Below the pieces are notes generated by a model, which did not search any database, was not told where the DNA came from, and saw only the letters and a program-made list of their open reading frames with translations. From NCBI RefSeq assembly GCF_001598235.1, contig NZ_BCYO01000009.1, positions 62,001 through 126,000 of the forward strand: a stretch of DNA of 64,000 nucleotides, given 5' to 3'. Origin of the DNA: Polaromonas jejuensis NBRC 106434. GTDB lineage: Bacteria; Pseudomonadota; Gammaproteobacteria; Burkholderiales; Burkholderiaceae_C. Positions 1-8,844 of the stretch are shown here, piece by piece (the first letter of the stretch is position 1; each line of letters opens with the position of its first letter). The translations under genes were made by a program, and so were the position numbers.

Positions 1-950
1 CCCGACAGCGCAATCCCCACGCACAGCATGTTGAGGGCCAGCCCGACGGCCATGATGGGCAGCGTGCCAAAGCGCTTGATCAGGTGGCCGGTGAAAAAGC
101 CCGGCGCAAACATGCCGATCACATGCCATTCCAGCACCAGCGCCACGTTGGAGAACGGTAGGCCGCAGGTCTGCATGGCAATCGGCGTGGCGGCCATCAG
201 CAGGTTCATCACGCCATAGCCCAGCGCCCCGGCTGCGGCGGCAACGATAAAGACCGGCTGGCGCATGATTTCGCCCAGCGGCCGGCCTTCATGAGCCCCC
301 ACGCTCGTCACTTCGTGTACTTCGCTGCCCCCCGAGGGGGCTGGCCTTGCTTGGGGCGGCCCGGCGCGGCGGCCGTGGCCACCGCCGGATTCGTCCGGCG
401 GAAAATGGATGAAGGCCAGCAGCAGCATGGACAGCAGGGCCACGCCGGCCAGCGCCAGGTAGGCGCCGGCAAAGGGCGTCTCGGTCAGGCTGCGTGTCTG
501 CGCCGCCAGATTCGGGCCGAGTACCGCGCCTATCAGGCCGCCGGCCATCACCAGCGAAACGGCTTTTTCGCGAAACGCCGGCAACGCCAGCTCGGCGGCG
601 GCAAAGCGGTAGAGCTGCGCATTGGCGTTGTAATAGCCGGCCACCACGGTGGCCATCACCAGCAGCCAGAAGTTTTTGCTGTGGGCCGCGTAGCCGCACA
701 GCAGGGCCGAGGCCAGCGCCACCGCCAGGCCAAGCAGGAAGGAGGCTTTGCGGCCAAAGCGGCTTTGCGTACGCGCCACCAGCCCGGTCGAGAGCGCGCC
801 GCCGACCACATAACCCATGACCGGCAGGGTCGCCATCCAGCCCAGCGGCGCCAGGCTCAGGCCGACCAGGCCGTTGATGGCGATGAAGGTGACGTTGTTG
901 GTGAGAAACAGGCCCTGGCAGATGGCCAGCAGCCAGAGATGGCGGTTCAT
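1..950 (-). CDS. MFS transporter, 3' end beyond the window
   Basis: This is a major facilitator superfamily permease of the inner membrane, read from an ATG at 950 leftward off the window edge (about 316 codons visible). It opens with MNRHLWLLAICQGLF and contains a series of hydrophobic helices and a typical loop motif (RTQSRFGRKA) between helices 2 and 3. The central loop between the two six-helix halves (about residues 183-221) is glycine-, proline- and charge-rich and is encoded by a dispersed repeat in antisense orientation (294-382). The frame stays open through the repeat and resumes with clear MFS helices, so the gene looks functional. Substrate unknown. Confidence 0.85.
   Translation of the reverse strand, partial: MNRHLWLLAICQGLFLTNNVTFIAINGLVGLSLAPLGWMATLPVMGYVVGGALSTGLVARTQSRFGRKASFLLGLAVALASALLCGYAAHSKNFWLLVMATVVAGYYNANAQLYRFAAAELALPAFREKAVSLVMAGGLIGAVLGPNLAAQTRSLTETPFAGAYLALAGVALLSMLLLAFIHFPPDESGGGHGRRAGPPQARPAPSGGSEVHEVTSVGAHEGRPLGEIMRQPVFIVAAAAGALGYGVMNLLMAATPIAMQTCGLPFSNVALVLEWHVIGMFAPGFFTGHLIKRFGTLPIMAVGLALNMLCVGIALS
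294..382 (+). repeat. Dispersed GC-rich repeat, family A copy 1 (inside a CDS)
   Basis: The copy begins GCCCCCACGCTCGTCACTTC and contains the hairpin GCCCCCCGAGGGGGC followed by a GGCGGCCCGGCG segment. The same order of blocks recurs at 7085-7190 and 12674-12755. This copy lies antisense within the MFS gene and encodes its central loop. Confidence 0.7.
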
Positions 951-1215
951 GGGCCAAGTGTATAGAGCGCCACGGCCCGGCGGGCGTGGCGTGGCGATTT
1001 ATTTGCATCAAACAGGCCTGCAGCCCTTGTGAAACGGGCGCGGGTAGCTATGAAAAGTGGAGTGAGAGGACGGAAAATGAAATAAGAAGAGAAGCGTCTT
1101 CAAGGCCGGCCCCCCTGCCCTGCCTTGCGGCCGGGGGCGAGCAGGCCGGCCTGTTCCCAGCGTTGGCCGGCTCGGATCCGTCTTCCGGGCCGGCGGCCGT
1201 CGCCTCATGGACAGC

Positions 1216-1974
1216 TCATGCGCTGAGAATGGCGAGCACCGCCAGCGGCGCGGTTTCGGCGCGCAGGATGCGCGGACCCAGGGTGACGGGCCGGAAACCG
1301 CAGGCGATGGCGGCGGCCTCTTCGGCCGGGCTCAGGCCGCCTTCCGGGCCGCTGAGAAAGGTCAGCGCGCCGGTTGGTGCCACAGCCTCGGCCAGCGGCC
1401 GCGTGCCCGGCTGCAGGGACAGCAGCAGGCGCGTGTCCGCCGCGGCCGCATCGGAATTGCTTTTGAGCCATTCCGCCAGTCCGCTGGCCTCGTGGATCAG
1501 CGGCAGTCGGTTGCGCCCACATTGCTCGCAGGCGGCGATGGCGACGCCGCGCCAGTGCGCCAGCTTCTTGTCGGCGCGTTCGCCCTTGAGACGCAGCACG
1601 CTGCGCTCGCTCATCAGGGGCTGGATGCTGGCCACGCCCAGCTCGCTGGCTTTTTCGACCAGCCAGTCCATGCGCTCGTTGGCCGGCATGCCCAGCACCA
1701 GGTGAATGGCGCGCCCGGCTTCGCGGGCGGTGGCGCTGTAGGCGCCGACCGTGACGCGGACCTCGCTGCGGCCCATGTGCTCGACGGTGGCCTCAAACTC
1801 GCCTTCGCTGCCGGGCCGGCCATCGCCCTGCCCGTTGAACAGCGTGAGGGCATCGCCGGGCTGCAGGCGCAGCACCTGGACATGGCGGGCGGCCTGCTCG
1901 GGCAGGCTCACCGTGCTGCCGGGAACCAGGGCCAGATCGGCGTAGAAACGGGCGCTCACGGCGTTGGCGCGCAC
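1216..1974 (-). CDS. rsmE: 16S rRNA (uracil-1498-N3) methyltransferase RsmE
   Basis: RsmE methylates U1498 of 16S rRNA in the 30S subunit using S-adenosylmethionine. The 252-residue product has the family length and its signatures: an N-terminal PUA-like part (HVQVLRLQPGDALTLFNG), then the SPOUT knot motifs ERMDWLVEKASELGV, SGPEGGLSPAEE and LGPRILRAETAPL near the C terminus. No ATG is available. The first codon used is GTG at 1974, which places RFYADL near the N terminus as expected. It is transcribed leftward after amgK, from which it is separated by a family B repeat. Confidence 0.93.
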   Translation of the reverse strand: MRANAVSARFYADLALVPGSTVSLPEQAARHVQVLRLQPGDALTLFNGQGDGRPGSEGEFEATVEHMGRSEVRVTVGAYSATAREAGRAIHLVLGMPANERMDWLVEKASELGVASIQPLMSERSVLRLKGERADKKLAHWRGVAIAACEQCGRNRLPLIHEASGLAEWLKSNSDAAAADTRLLLSLQPGTRPLAEAVAPTGALTFLSGPEGGLSPAEEAAAIACGFRPVTLGPRILRAETAPLAVLAILSA

Positions 1975-1991
1975 CGTTGAAGCGCGCAGAG

Positions 1992-2055
1992 TGCTATGAA
2001 AATAGTAGCGTCATGCACCTGTCTATCAAGGGATGGAGGCTGGTTTGGCATCAAA
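1992..2055 (+). repeat. Dispersed repeat, family B copy 1
   Basis: The segment reads TGCTATGAAAATAGTAGC, then a variable part, then TCTATCAAGGGATGGAGGC and a TGGTTT tail. The same layout (TGCTAT, 6-7 nt, ATAGC, about 20 nt, GGG-x-GGAGGC) occurs at 8065-8120, 18792-18849 (reverse) and 34028-34080. It overlaps the amgK stop codon. Confidence 0.6.
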
Positions 2056-3133
2056 ATGTGTAACCCACACGGGTTTCGTTGCCCTCGATCTCGTCAAGCA
2101 GCACCATCAGCGGCCCGAGCTGGCGGTAGCGCGCGCAGGTCGCGCGCGCGTACTTGATGAAGCGCGGCGTGTCGGCCAGGTACTTGGGCTTGCCGTCGCG
2201 CAAGGTCAGGCGCGCAAAAATGCCCAGCACCTTGAGGTGGCGCTGCAGGCCCATCCACTCGACGGCGCGGTAGAACTCGCCGAAGTCGTCGCCGACCGGC
2301 AGCCCGGCCCGGCGCGCCTTTTGCCAGTAGCGCACGGTGATGTCGAGCACGAAGTCCTCTTCCCAGCTCAGGAAGGCATCGCGCATCAGGCTGGCAATGT
2401 CGTAGCTGATGGGGCCGTAGACGGCGTCCTGGAAGTCCAGCACGCCCAGCTGGCCGCTGTTGTCCAGCATCAGGTTGCGCGGCATGAAGTCGCGGTGCAC
2501 ATAGACGCGTGCGCCGCCTAGCGATTCGAGGTTGCTGGCCTTGATCTGCGCGAAGGCCTTGTCCAGGGTTTCGCGCTGGCTGGCCTTGAGGGTGATGCCG
2601 CGGTGTTGCGCCACATACCAGTCGGGAAAGAGCGCCAGCTCACGGCTTAGCAGTGCGTCGTCATAGGGCGGCAATACACCGGGCCGGGAGGCGAGCTGCC
2701 AGCGCACCAGCGCATCGACGGCGTCCAGGTACAGCGCGTGGTGCGCGGCGCTGGGCTGGGCGATAGCATCGACGGCAGCCGGCGGCGCCATCACGTCCAG
2801 CATGGTTTGCGCGCCCAGGTCGTTCAGCAGCATGAAGCCCTGGGCTTCGTCCCAGGCCAGCACGCGCGGCGCGCTCAGGCCGGCCTCGGCCATCAGGCCC
2901 GCCACCTTGACGAAGGGCCGGCAGTCTTCGTGCGCCGGCGGGGCGTCCATGATGATGCAGCTGCCCGAAGCGACTTCGGCATCGACCCTGAAGTAACGGC
3001 GAAAGCTCGCATCGGCAGAGGCCAGCCGCAACGTATTGGCGTGCAATTTGTGCTGCGGGGCAGTGGCGGCCAGCCAGCGGCCAAAAGCGCTGGCGCGTGC
3101 GGGATCGGCCCAGGCGATGGAGGCTGTGGTCAT
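2051..3133 (-). CDS. amgK: N-acetylmuramate/N-acetylglucosamine kinase AmgK (aminoglycoside phosphotransferase fold)
   Basis: The 360-residue protein has the choline/aminoglycoside kinase fold: a glycine-poor N-lobe with FRRYFRV, the catalytic loop VYVHRDFMPRNLMLD (Asp and Asn) and the metal motif LDFQDAVYGP. In Pseudomonas and betaproteobacteria this family phosphorylates anomeric MurNAc/GlcNAc in the peptidoglycan recycling route that bypasses MurA. The start is the ATG at 3133 (MTTASIAW). It is divergent from lptD, which is the usual neighbour. Its partner murU is often adjacent but lies 30 kb away here, next to pepP. Annotation as AmgK rests on motifs and lptD linkage. Confidence 0.85.
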   Translation of the reverse strand: MTTASIAWADPARASAFGRWLAATAPQHKLHANTLRLASADASFRRYFRVDAEVASGSCIIMDAPPAHEDCRPFVKVAGLMAEAGLSAPRVLAWDEAQGFMLLNDLGAQTMLDVMAPPAAVDAIAQPSAAHHALYLDAVDALVRWQLASRPGVLPPYDDALLSRELALFPDWYVAQHRGITLKASQRETLDKAFAQIKASNLESLGGARVYVHRDFMPRNLMLDNSGQLGVLDFQDAVYGPISYDIASLMRDAFLSWEEDFVLDITVRYWQKARRAGLPVGDDFGEFYRAVEWMGLQRHLKVLGIFARLTLRDGKPKYLADTPRFIKYARATCARYRQLGPLMVLLDEIEGNETRVGYTF

Positions 3134-3250
3134 GATTCTTGGGCCGCCGTCAAGGCAATCGCCTGGCACGGGTGGCGCGGGGTCTGGACAGGAGGATGGG
3201 TCATGGATAATCGGGCCTGATTTTACAAACGGGTTTATCTCACATAAACG

Positions 3251-5683
3251 ATGCGCCGCGCATCCCACTCGCCTTTTATTCTCTCCCCGGTAGCGCATGC
3301 TGTCTCCAGGCTGGTGTTGAGCGCCGCGCTGGGGCTGGCCTGCGCCGTGCCGGCCCACGCCCAGGCGCCGACCCCATCGGCACCGGCTTCGGCGCCTGCG
3401 GGAGCGGACGGCGGGTTGACGCTCAAAAGCTCGGCGATGCTGGCCGAGGAAGTCTCCAGCGAGCCGGAAAACAAGGGGCCTACCTTTGTGTTCGGGGACC
3501 GCATGTCGGGCCGGCCCGACCTGGAGACCGTGGTCGAAGGCCATGCGGAGTTGCGGCGCGGGGCGGCGTCCATACGCGCAGACCGCATCGAGTATTACCA
3601 GCCCGACGATCTGGCCAAAAGCCGCGGCAATGTGCGCATCAACAAATCCGGCAACCGCTTTGAAGGCCCCGAGCTGGAGATCAAGCTGGACCGGTTCGAG
3701 GGCTTTTTCACGACGCCGTCCTACCGCTTTTTGAGCAACGGCGGCAACGGCCAGGCCGAGCGCGTCGATTTCATCGACGACAAGCACATGACGGCGCATC
3801 GCGTGAGCTACACCACCTGCGAGCGCGACAACGAGGCCAGCTGGGAGCCGGCCTGGGTCTTGACCGCCAGGCGCGTGGAATTCGATATGGATGAAGAGGT
3901 CGGCGTAGCCACCGGCGCCGTCGTGCGCTTCAAGAAAGTGCCCGTCCTGGCGTTCCCCAAGATCAGCTTCCCGCTGAGCGACAAGCGCAAGTCCGGCCTG
4001 CTGCCGCCTTCGATCGGCATGGGCTCGGTGAACGGCCTTGAATATCGCCAGCCTTACTACTTTGACATTGCGCCCAACCGCGATGCGACCTTTTCGCCGG
4101 CCATCATGACCAAGCGGGGTGTCGATCTGGCGGGGGAGTTCCGCTATCTCGAGCCCAGCTACAGCGGCCAGCTTCGCGGCAACTACCTGCCCGGCGACAA
4201 ATTGCGCGGCCGCGACCGCTGGTCTTATTCGCTGCAGCAAGTGGGGACGATTAACACCGGCCTGCCGTCCGTCGGCGGTCTGGGGCTCAACCTCAATTTG
4301 AACCGTGTCAGTGACAACGATTACTGGCGTGATTTCCCGGTCAACAGCACGGCGGGAACCCAGCGCCTGCTGGCCCAGGATGGGACCTTGTCCTGGGGGC
4401 GGGGCTTTTTTTCCTCGTCGATCCGGGCGCTCAAGTGGCAGACCCTGCAGGATGTGACGTCCCCCATCGTTCCGCCCTATGACCGTCTGCCGCAGCTCAC
4501 CGCCGCCTATACGCGCGTGGATGCGCCGTTGCTGGGTCTGGGTCACGGTTTTGACTGGTCACTGGAGGGCGACTACACGCGCTTTTCGGCCGACAGCAAC
4601 CTGACCAAGCAGCCCAACAGCAACCGGGCCTTCAGCCGGTTTCAGCTCAGCCATCCGTGGCTGTCGCCCGCCGGCTATATCACGCCAAAACTGCAGCTGC
4701 ACGCCACCAGCTACCGGTTTGATGTGCCGCTGGCCAATGGCGCGACCACGGCCTCGCGCGTCGTGCCCACCTTCAGTCTGGACAGCGGCCTGCAGTTTGA
4801 GCGCAGTGCCAGCTTTTGGGGCCGCAGCTTTACCCAGACTTTGGAGCCGCGGGCCTTTTATGTGCGCACGCCCTTCCGTGACCAGAGCGCGCTGCCCAAT
4901 TACGACTCGGGCGCCAACGACTTCAACTTTGCCACGGTGTTCACCGAGAACGCCTTTGTCGGCAATGACCGTATTTCAGACGCGAACCTGCTCACGCTCG
5001 GCGTTACCTCGCGCTTGCTGGACCCTGATACCGGTGCCGAGGCCTTGCGCTTTGGGGTGGCGCAGCGCCTGCGCTTTGAAGACCAGCGAGTCACCTTGCC
5101 GGGCGCCTTGCCAATCACCGACCGCATCAGCGACTTGCTGGTGGGCGCCTCGGTGAACTGGGTGCCGCAGTGGTCGTTTGACAGCACGGTGCAATACAAC
5201 CCCAAGACCAGGCAGTCCGAGCGCGGCTCCTTTGGCGTGCGCTACAACCCCGGCAATTACCGCGTCATCAGTGCGGCGGTCCGCCTGCAGCGCAATGTCA
5301 GCGAGCAGATTGACGTTGGCTGGCAGTGGCCCCTCAATGACTTGTGGGGCGACAAGGGCCGCGATCTGGGCCCCGGCCAGGGCCAGGGCGGCGGGCGCTA
5401 TTATGGGGTCGGGCGCCTGAACTACAGCATGCTGGACAAGAAACTGGTGGATGCCATCGTGGGCGTTGAATACGATGGCTGCTGCTGGATTGGCCGGGTC
5501 GTGCTGCAGCGCTCAGCCAACAGTACGAGCACCTCGAGTACCCGGATCTTGTTCCAGCTGGAACTGGTCGGCTTCTCCCGCATCGGTTCCAGTCCGCTTG
5601 AAACCCTCAAGACCAATGTCCCGCGTTACCAATACCTGCGTGAGAAAATCAGCAGTCCCAGCCGCTTTACCACCTATGACTAA
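3251..5683 (+). CDS. lptD: LPS-assembly protein LptD
   Basis: LptD forms the outer-membrane barrel that, with the lipoprotein LptE, inserts lipopolysaccharide into the outer leaflet. The 810-residue product has an N-terminal signal peptide (to about residue 37, PAHAQA), a periplasmic OstA-type beta-jellyroll (about 75-200, LETVVEGHAELRRG) and a long beta-barrel C-terminal part. Family LptDs normally use two N-terminal cysteines and a C-terminal Cys-Cys pair for disulfides. Here only one N-terminal mature cysteine (about residue 190, TTCERDN) and the pair near 744-745 (DGCCWIG) are visible. It is followed by surA with an 8-bp overlap. Confidence 0.96.
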   Translation: MRRASHSPFILSPVAHAVSRLVLSAALGLACAVPAHAQAPTPSAPASAPAGADGGLTLKSSAMLAEEVSSEPENKGPTFVFGDRMSGRPDLETVVEGHAELRRGAASIRADRIEYYQPDDLAKSRGNVRINKSGNRFEGPELEIKLDRFEGFFTTPSYRFLSNGGNGQAERVDFIDDKHMTAHRVSYTTCERDNEASWEPAWVLTARRVEFDMDEEVGVATGAVVRFKKVPVLAFPKISFPLSDKRKSGLLPPSIGMGSVNGLEYRQPYYFDIAPNRDATFSPAIMTKRGVDLAGEFRYLEPSYSGQLRGNYLPGDKLRGRDRWSYSLQQVGTINTGLPSVGGLGLNLNLNRVSDNDYWRDFPVNSTAGTQRLLAQDGTLSWGRGFFSSSIRALKWQTLQDVTSPIVPPYDRLPQLTAAYTRVDAPLLGLGHGFDWSLEGDYTRFSADSNLTKQPNSNRAFSRFQLSHPWLSPAGYITPKLQLHATSYRFDVPLANGATTASRVVPTFSLDSGLQFERSASFWGRSFTQTLEPRAFYVRTPFRDQSALPNYDSGANDFNFATVFTENAFVGNDRISDANLLTLGVTSRLLDPDTGAEALRFGVAQRLRFEDQRVTLPGALPITDRISDLLVGASVNWVPQWSFDSTVQYNPKTRQSERGSFGVRYNPGNYRVISAAVRLQRNVSEQIDVGWQWPLNDLWGDKGRDLGPGQGQGGGRYYGVGRLNYSMLDKKLVDAIVGVEYDGCCWIGRVVLQRSANSTSTSSTRILFQLELVGFSRIGSSPLETLKTNVPRYQYLREKISSPSRFTTYD

Positions 5684-7079
5684 CCAACGCTTTTTCACCG
5701 GATTTTTCCCGGCCCGGCCACTGGCCGCTGCGCTGCTGCTGCTCGCGCTGCCCATGGCGGGGGTGCAGGCTCAGGGCCTCAAGCCTTCCGGCCCGCAGCG
5801 ACTCCCGGCTCCGGCGGCCAGCGCGAGTGCCGGGGGCGCCGCCAGGCAGCGGCAGGCTGACTTCATCGTCGCCGTAGTGAACTCGGAGCCGATCACCAAC
5901 AGCGAAGTGCGCACCAAGCTGTTCCGTACCGAGCAGCAAATCCTCCAGCAGGGGATGACGCTGCCGCCGCGCGGCGAGCTGGCCAAGCAGGTGCTGGAGC
6001 GCCTGATCAATGACAAGGCGCAGCTGCAAATGGCGCGCACCTCCGGCGTGCGGGTGGATGACAACGCCGTCGCGGCCGCCGTGGAGACGGTGGCCCGCCA
6101 GAACCAGATCTCGGTGGACGAGTTGCGCCGGCGCCTGAAGGCCGATGGCATTGCCTACAGCCAGTTCGAGTCGGAACTGCGTGACGAACTGCTGGTCACC
6201 CGCCTGCGCCAGCGCGAGGTGGAGTCGAAAGTGACGGTGTCCGAGCAGGAGATCGACCAGTTTTTGCGGGACCAGGAGGGCAGCAACGACCTGTCCTCGC
6301 TGGCCCTCAACCTGGGCGAGATTTTGGTGGCGGTGCCTGAAAACGCCACGCCCGAGCAGGTCGCTGCGCTGCAGGCCAAGGCCCAGCAGGTGGTGGACAA
6401 GGCCAGGGCCGGCAACGACTTCACGGCGCTGGCCAACGAGTTTTCCAGCTCACCCACCCGCAGCAGCGGCGGCCAGATGGGCTTGCGCACGGCCGACCGC
6501 TACCCGCCCCTGTTTGTGGAAGCGACCCAGAAGCTGCACACCGGCGGGGTGGCCGGCCCTATCCGCAGCGGCGCCGGCTTTCACATCCTGAAGGTGATTG
6601 AAAAGAGGCAGGCCGGCATGCCCGGTGCGGTGGTGACGCAAACCCATGCGCGCCATATCCTGTTGCGGCTGACGCCGCAACTCACCGAGGCTGCCGCCGT
6701 AGAAAAGCTGGCCGGCTTCAAAAAACGCGTGGTGGCTGGACAGGCCGACTTTGCCGCCCTGGCGCGCGAAAGCAGTGAAGACGGTTCGGCCAAGGAAGGC
6801 GGCGATCTGGGCTGGGCCAACCCCGGCATGTTTGTGCCCGAGTTTGAAAAAGTCATGAACAGCCTGGCGCCGAATCAGATCTCCGACCCGCTGGTGTCGC
6901 GCTTCGGCGTGCATCTGCTTCAGGTGCTGGAGCGGCGCGAAACGCAGCTGTCCCAGCGGGACATGCGCGAGATGGCGCGCAACGTGCTGCGCGAGAAAAA
7001 GCAGAACGAGGCTTATGTGCTGTGGGCGCAGGATATCCGTGGCCGCGCCTATGTGGAATACCGCGAGCCGCCGCAGTAG
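5676..7079 (+). CDS. surA: Periplasmic chaperone/peptidyl-prolyl isomerase SurA
   Basis: SurA escorts unfolded outer-membrane proteins, including LptD, through the periplasm. The ATG at 5676 overlaps the lptD stop by 8 bp and gives 467 residues. The order is a signal peptide ([10 protein letters not shown]), an N-terminal chaperone domain ([15 protein letters not shown] to about residue 200), two parvulin domains (about 210-315 and 325-425; the second with [10 protein letters not shown] and [16 protein letters not shown]) and a C-terminal helix. Translational coupling to lptD fits their joint function. The usual downstream pdxA is missing; a repeat and rsmA follow. Confidence 0.95.
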   Translation: MTNQRFFTGFFPARPLAAALLLLALPMAGVQAQGLKPSGPQRLPAPAASASAGGAARQRQADFIVAVVNSEPITNSEVRTKLFRTEQQILQQGMTLPPRGELAKQVLERLINDKAQLQMARTSGVRVDDNAVAAAVETVARQNQISVDELRRRLKADGIAYSQFESELRDELLVTRLRQREVESKVTVSEQEIDQFLRDQEGSNDLSSLALNLGEILVAVPENATPEQVAALQAKAQQVVDKARAGNDFTALANEFSSSPTRSSGGQMGLRTADRYPPLFVEATQKLHTGGVAGPIRSGAGFHILKVIEKRQAGMPGAVVTQTHARHILLRLTPQLTEAAAVEKLAGFKKRVVAGQADFAALARESSEDGSAKEGGDLGWANPGMFVPEFEKVMNSLAPNQISDPLVSRFGVHLLQVLERRETQLSQRDMREMARNVLREKKQNEAYVLWAQDIRGRAYVEYREPPQ

Positions 7080-7084
7080 ATGTT

Positions 7085-7190
7085 GGCCCCCACGCTTGTG
7101 GCTACGCCGCTCTTCGAGAACACGTCGTGTACTGCGCTGCCCTCCAGGGGGGCTGTTTCGGCTTGGGACGGCCAGGCGCCGAAACGCGTG
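7085..7190 (+). repeat. Dispersed GC-rich repeat, family A copy 2
   Basis: It starts GCCCCCACGCTTGTGGCTAC, contains CGTGTACTGCGCTGCC and a CTCCAGGGGGGC hairpin arm, and ends in a GGACGGCCAGGCG block. It parallels the copy at 294-382 block by block. It fills the surA-rsmA gap where pdxA would be expected. Confidence 0.7.
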
Positions 7191-7237
7191 GCCTCCGGGT
7201 TTGTCGGTGCCGCGTCCGCGATCCAAGGCGAGGCCGC

Positions 7238-8047
7238 ATGAAGCACATCGCCCGCAAGCGCTTCGGCCAGCACTTCCTGACGGACCAGGGCATCATCGAA
7301 GGCATTGTTCAAGCCATTGCGCCCAAGGCTGGCCAGGCCATGGTGGAAATCGGCCCGGGCCTGGCCGCGCTGACGCAGCCGCTGGTCGAGCGCCTGGGGC
7401 ATCTGACGGTGATCGAGCTGGACCGTGATCTGGCGCGGCAATTGCGCCTGCATCCGCAGCTGACAGTGGTGGAGTCCGACGTTCTCAAGGTGGACTTCCC
7501 GCAATTGGCCCAAGACATGCGCGTTGCCGGCCAGGGCAGTCCCGCGCAGGTGGTGCTGCCTGAGGCCGGCGCCAAGCTGCGTGTGGTGGGCAACCTGCCC
7601 TACAACATCTCCACGCCCATCCTGTTTCATCTGCTCGATGCGGTGGACGCGATCGAAGACCAGCACTTCATGCTGCAAAAGGAGGTCATAGACCGCATGG
7701 TGGCCAGCCCGGCCACCAGCGACTATGGCCGCCTCAGCGTGATGCTGCAATGGCGTTATGCCATGGAAAACGTGCTGTTCGTGCCGCCGCAAAGCTTTGA
7801 CCCGCCGCCGCGCGTGGACAGCGCGGTGGTGCGCATGGTGCCGCACGCCCATCCGGTGGCGCTCGATGTCAAGCGGCTCAGCGAGCTGGTCCAGGTGGCC
7901 TTCAGCCAGCGTCGCAAGCTGCTGCGCCATACCTTGGGCCAGTGGCTGACGGCGCGTGACTTTGCGGGGACTTTTGACGTGCAGCGCCGGGCCGAAGAAG
8001 TGCCGGTGGCCGAATACATTGCGCTGGCGCAGCAGCTGGCCGTGTGA
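7238..8047 (+). CDS. rsmA: 16S rRNA (adenine-1518/1519-N6) dimethyltransferase RsmA (KsgA)
   Basis: RsmA dimethylates A1518 and A1519 at the 3' end of 16S rRNA late in 30S assembly. The 269-residue product opens with [14 protein letters not shown], carries the SAM-binding motif [13 protein letters not shown] (about 37-49), the catalytic NLPYNIS (119-125), and the downstream PxxFxPPPxVDSAV block (about 186-200). The frame is open upstream into the repeat, but the family N terminus and alignment fix the start at the ATG at 7238. It follows surA after a repeat-filled gap of 158 bp. A family B repeat and an intrinsic terminator follow. Confidence 0.96.
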   Translation: MKHIARKRFGQHFLTDQGIIEGIVQAIAPKAGQAMVEIGPGLAALTQPLVERLGHLTVIELDRDLARQLRLHPQLTVVESDVLKVDFPQLAQDMRVAGQGSPAQVVLPEAGAKLRVVGNLPYNISTPILFHLLDAVDAIEDQHFMLQKEVIDRMVASPATSDYGRLSVMLQWRYAMENVLFVPPQSFDPPPRVDSAVVRMVPHAHPVALDVKRLSELVQVAFSQRRKLLRHTLGQWLTARDFAGTFDVQRRAEEVPVAEYIALAQQLAV

Positions 8048-8064
8048 TCCGCTGGCATCTGGCA

Positions 8065-8120
8065 TGCTATTTAAAAGATAGCTGCTAGCGCTTATCCTGT
8101 AGGGGCTGAAAGCCTAAAAC
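8065..8120 (+). repeat. Dispersed repeat, family B copy 2
   Basis: The segment begins TGCTATTTAAAAGATAGCTG and continues CTAGCGCTTATCCTGTAGGG GCTGAAAGCC. This is the clearest copy in the window, lying just downstream of rsmA and upstream of its terminator. Sequences of this kind are common between genes in Comamonadaceae, from memory rather than a search. Confidence 0.65.
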
Positions 8121-8149
8121 ACCGGAAAGTGTTGAGCCTTAAAAGGCAT

Positions 8150-8180
8150 AAAAAAAAACCCGCATGCCGCGGGCTTTTTT
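8150..8180. terminator. Bidirectional intrinsic terminator
   Basis: A run of A's leads into CCCGC-ATGCC-GCGGG and a run of T's (stem 8159-8163 with 8169-8173). With A's on one side and T's on the other it can end both rsmA (rightward) and the RNase/barstar operon (leftward). Confidence 0.8.
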
Positions 8181-8202
8181 GTGGGCGCCTGAAACGCCGG
8201 TC

Positions 8203-8388
8203 TCAGGCTGCGTTGAGCCAATAGGCTGCATTGAACGGACTGCTCATGCGCAGCGCCAGCGGTGACACGTCTACCAGTTTGTCGGTAGGCATGGGTTCTT
8301 CACCTTCTGCAACTGCTTGCGGGGCCTCATTCGCCCGATCCCCTTGGCCAATGTCTGGGGAGCGGGCTACAGAAAAGAATAGAAGCAT
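8203..8388 (-). CDS. Doubtful small ORF downstream of barstar
   Basis: A 61-codon frame starts inside the last codons of the barstar gene (22-bp overlap) and ends just before the shared terminator. No motif is recognisable and its sequence is of low complexity in part. Position alone suggests it could be a third gene of the operon, but it could equally be chance. No function is proposed. Confidence 0.25.
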   Translation of the reverse strand: MLLFFSVARSPDIGQGDRANEAPQAVAEGEEPMPTDKLVDVSPLALRMSSPFNAAYWLNAA

Positions 8389-8792
8389 CTGAACGGGATC
8401 TTGCGATCCGCCCAGTAGTCCGAGGCATCCCGGAAGATGTCGAGCAGCTGCTCGCGCGCTTCCTTGTCAAACTTGGCGTTGGCCGGAATCTGCTCGAGCA
8501 CGACGATGAAGCCGGGCTGCGGACCTGATTTGTGAACCAGGTCTGTCATGCAGTCGTACAGGGCGTCGAAGTTCTTGCCGAAATGTGCCGGGAAGGTGTA
8601 CTGCGCCGCAATCATGTCCAGAACGTCCTGTTTGCTTTGGGCATTGCCCAGGTTGGCATACAGGAAGTGCTGGTTCAGCTGGGTGGCGGCATCCTGCAAG
8701 TCCTGTACGCGGAAAGCGCGTATGGATTGCACGATATTGGGCCGCACGCCCTTCAATGGCGGTTCAGTGTCCTTACGAAGTGGTGTATCCAT
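8367..8792 (-). CDS. Barstar-family ribonuclease inhibitor
   Basis: The 141-residue product carries the barstar core, with FPAHFGKNFDALYDCMTDL (about residues 71-89) and a hydrophobic strand FIVVLEQI. Barstar is a cytoplasmic inhibitor that plugs the active site of barnase-type RNases. It is the second gene of a leftward pair, 52 bp after the RNase gene, so it is very likely the immunity protein for it. A short N-terminal extension (MDTPLRKDTEPPLKG) precedes the fold. No DNA-binding segment is seen, so autoregulation of a toxin-antitoxin kind is not indicated. Confidence 0.88.
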   Translation of the reverse strand: MDTPLRKDTEPPLKGVRPNIVQSIRAFRVQDLQDAATQLNQHFLYANLGNAQSKQDVLDMIAAQYTFPAHFGKNFDALYDCMTDLVHKSGPQPGFIVVLEQIPANAKFDKEAREQLLDIFRDASDYWADRKIPFRCFYSFL

Positions 8793-8844
8793 CTCCGCTA
8801 CTCTTTCTCTTTGGTCAAAAAATCAAATAACGACCACGGTTCAT

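Noticed and set aside
951-1215. GC-rich inverted segments between the MFS gene and rsmE
   Set aside because: GGCCGG-rich blocks can pair in many ways; no clear terminator or match to the repeat families was found.
3134-4546. Upstream continuation of the amgK frame to 831 codons
   Set aside because: It runs antisense through lptD and the divergent promoter region. AmgK has a normal N terminus at 3133.
7022-7237. N-terminal extension of rsmA through the repeat
   Set aside because: RsmA homologues start with the [14 protein letters not shown]-type N terminus; the upstream part is the 3' end of surA in another frame plus a repeat.
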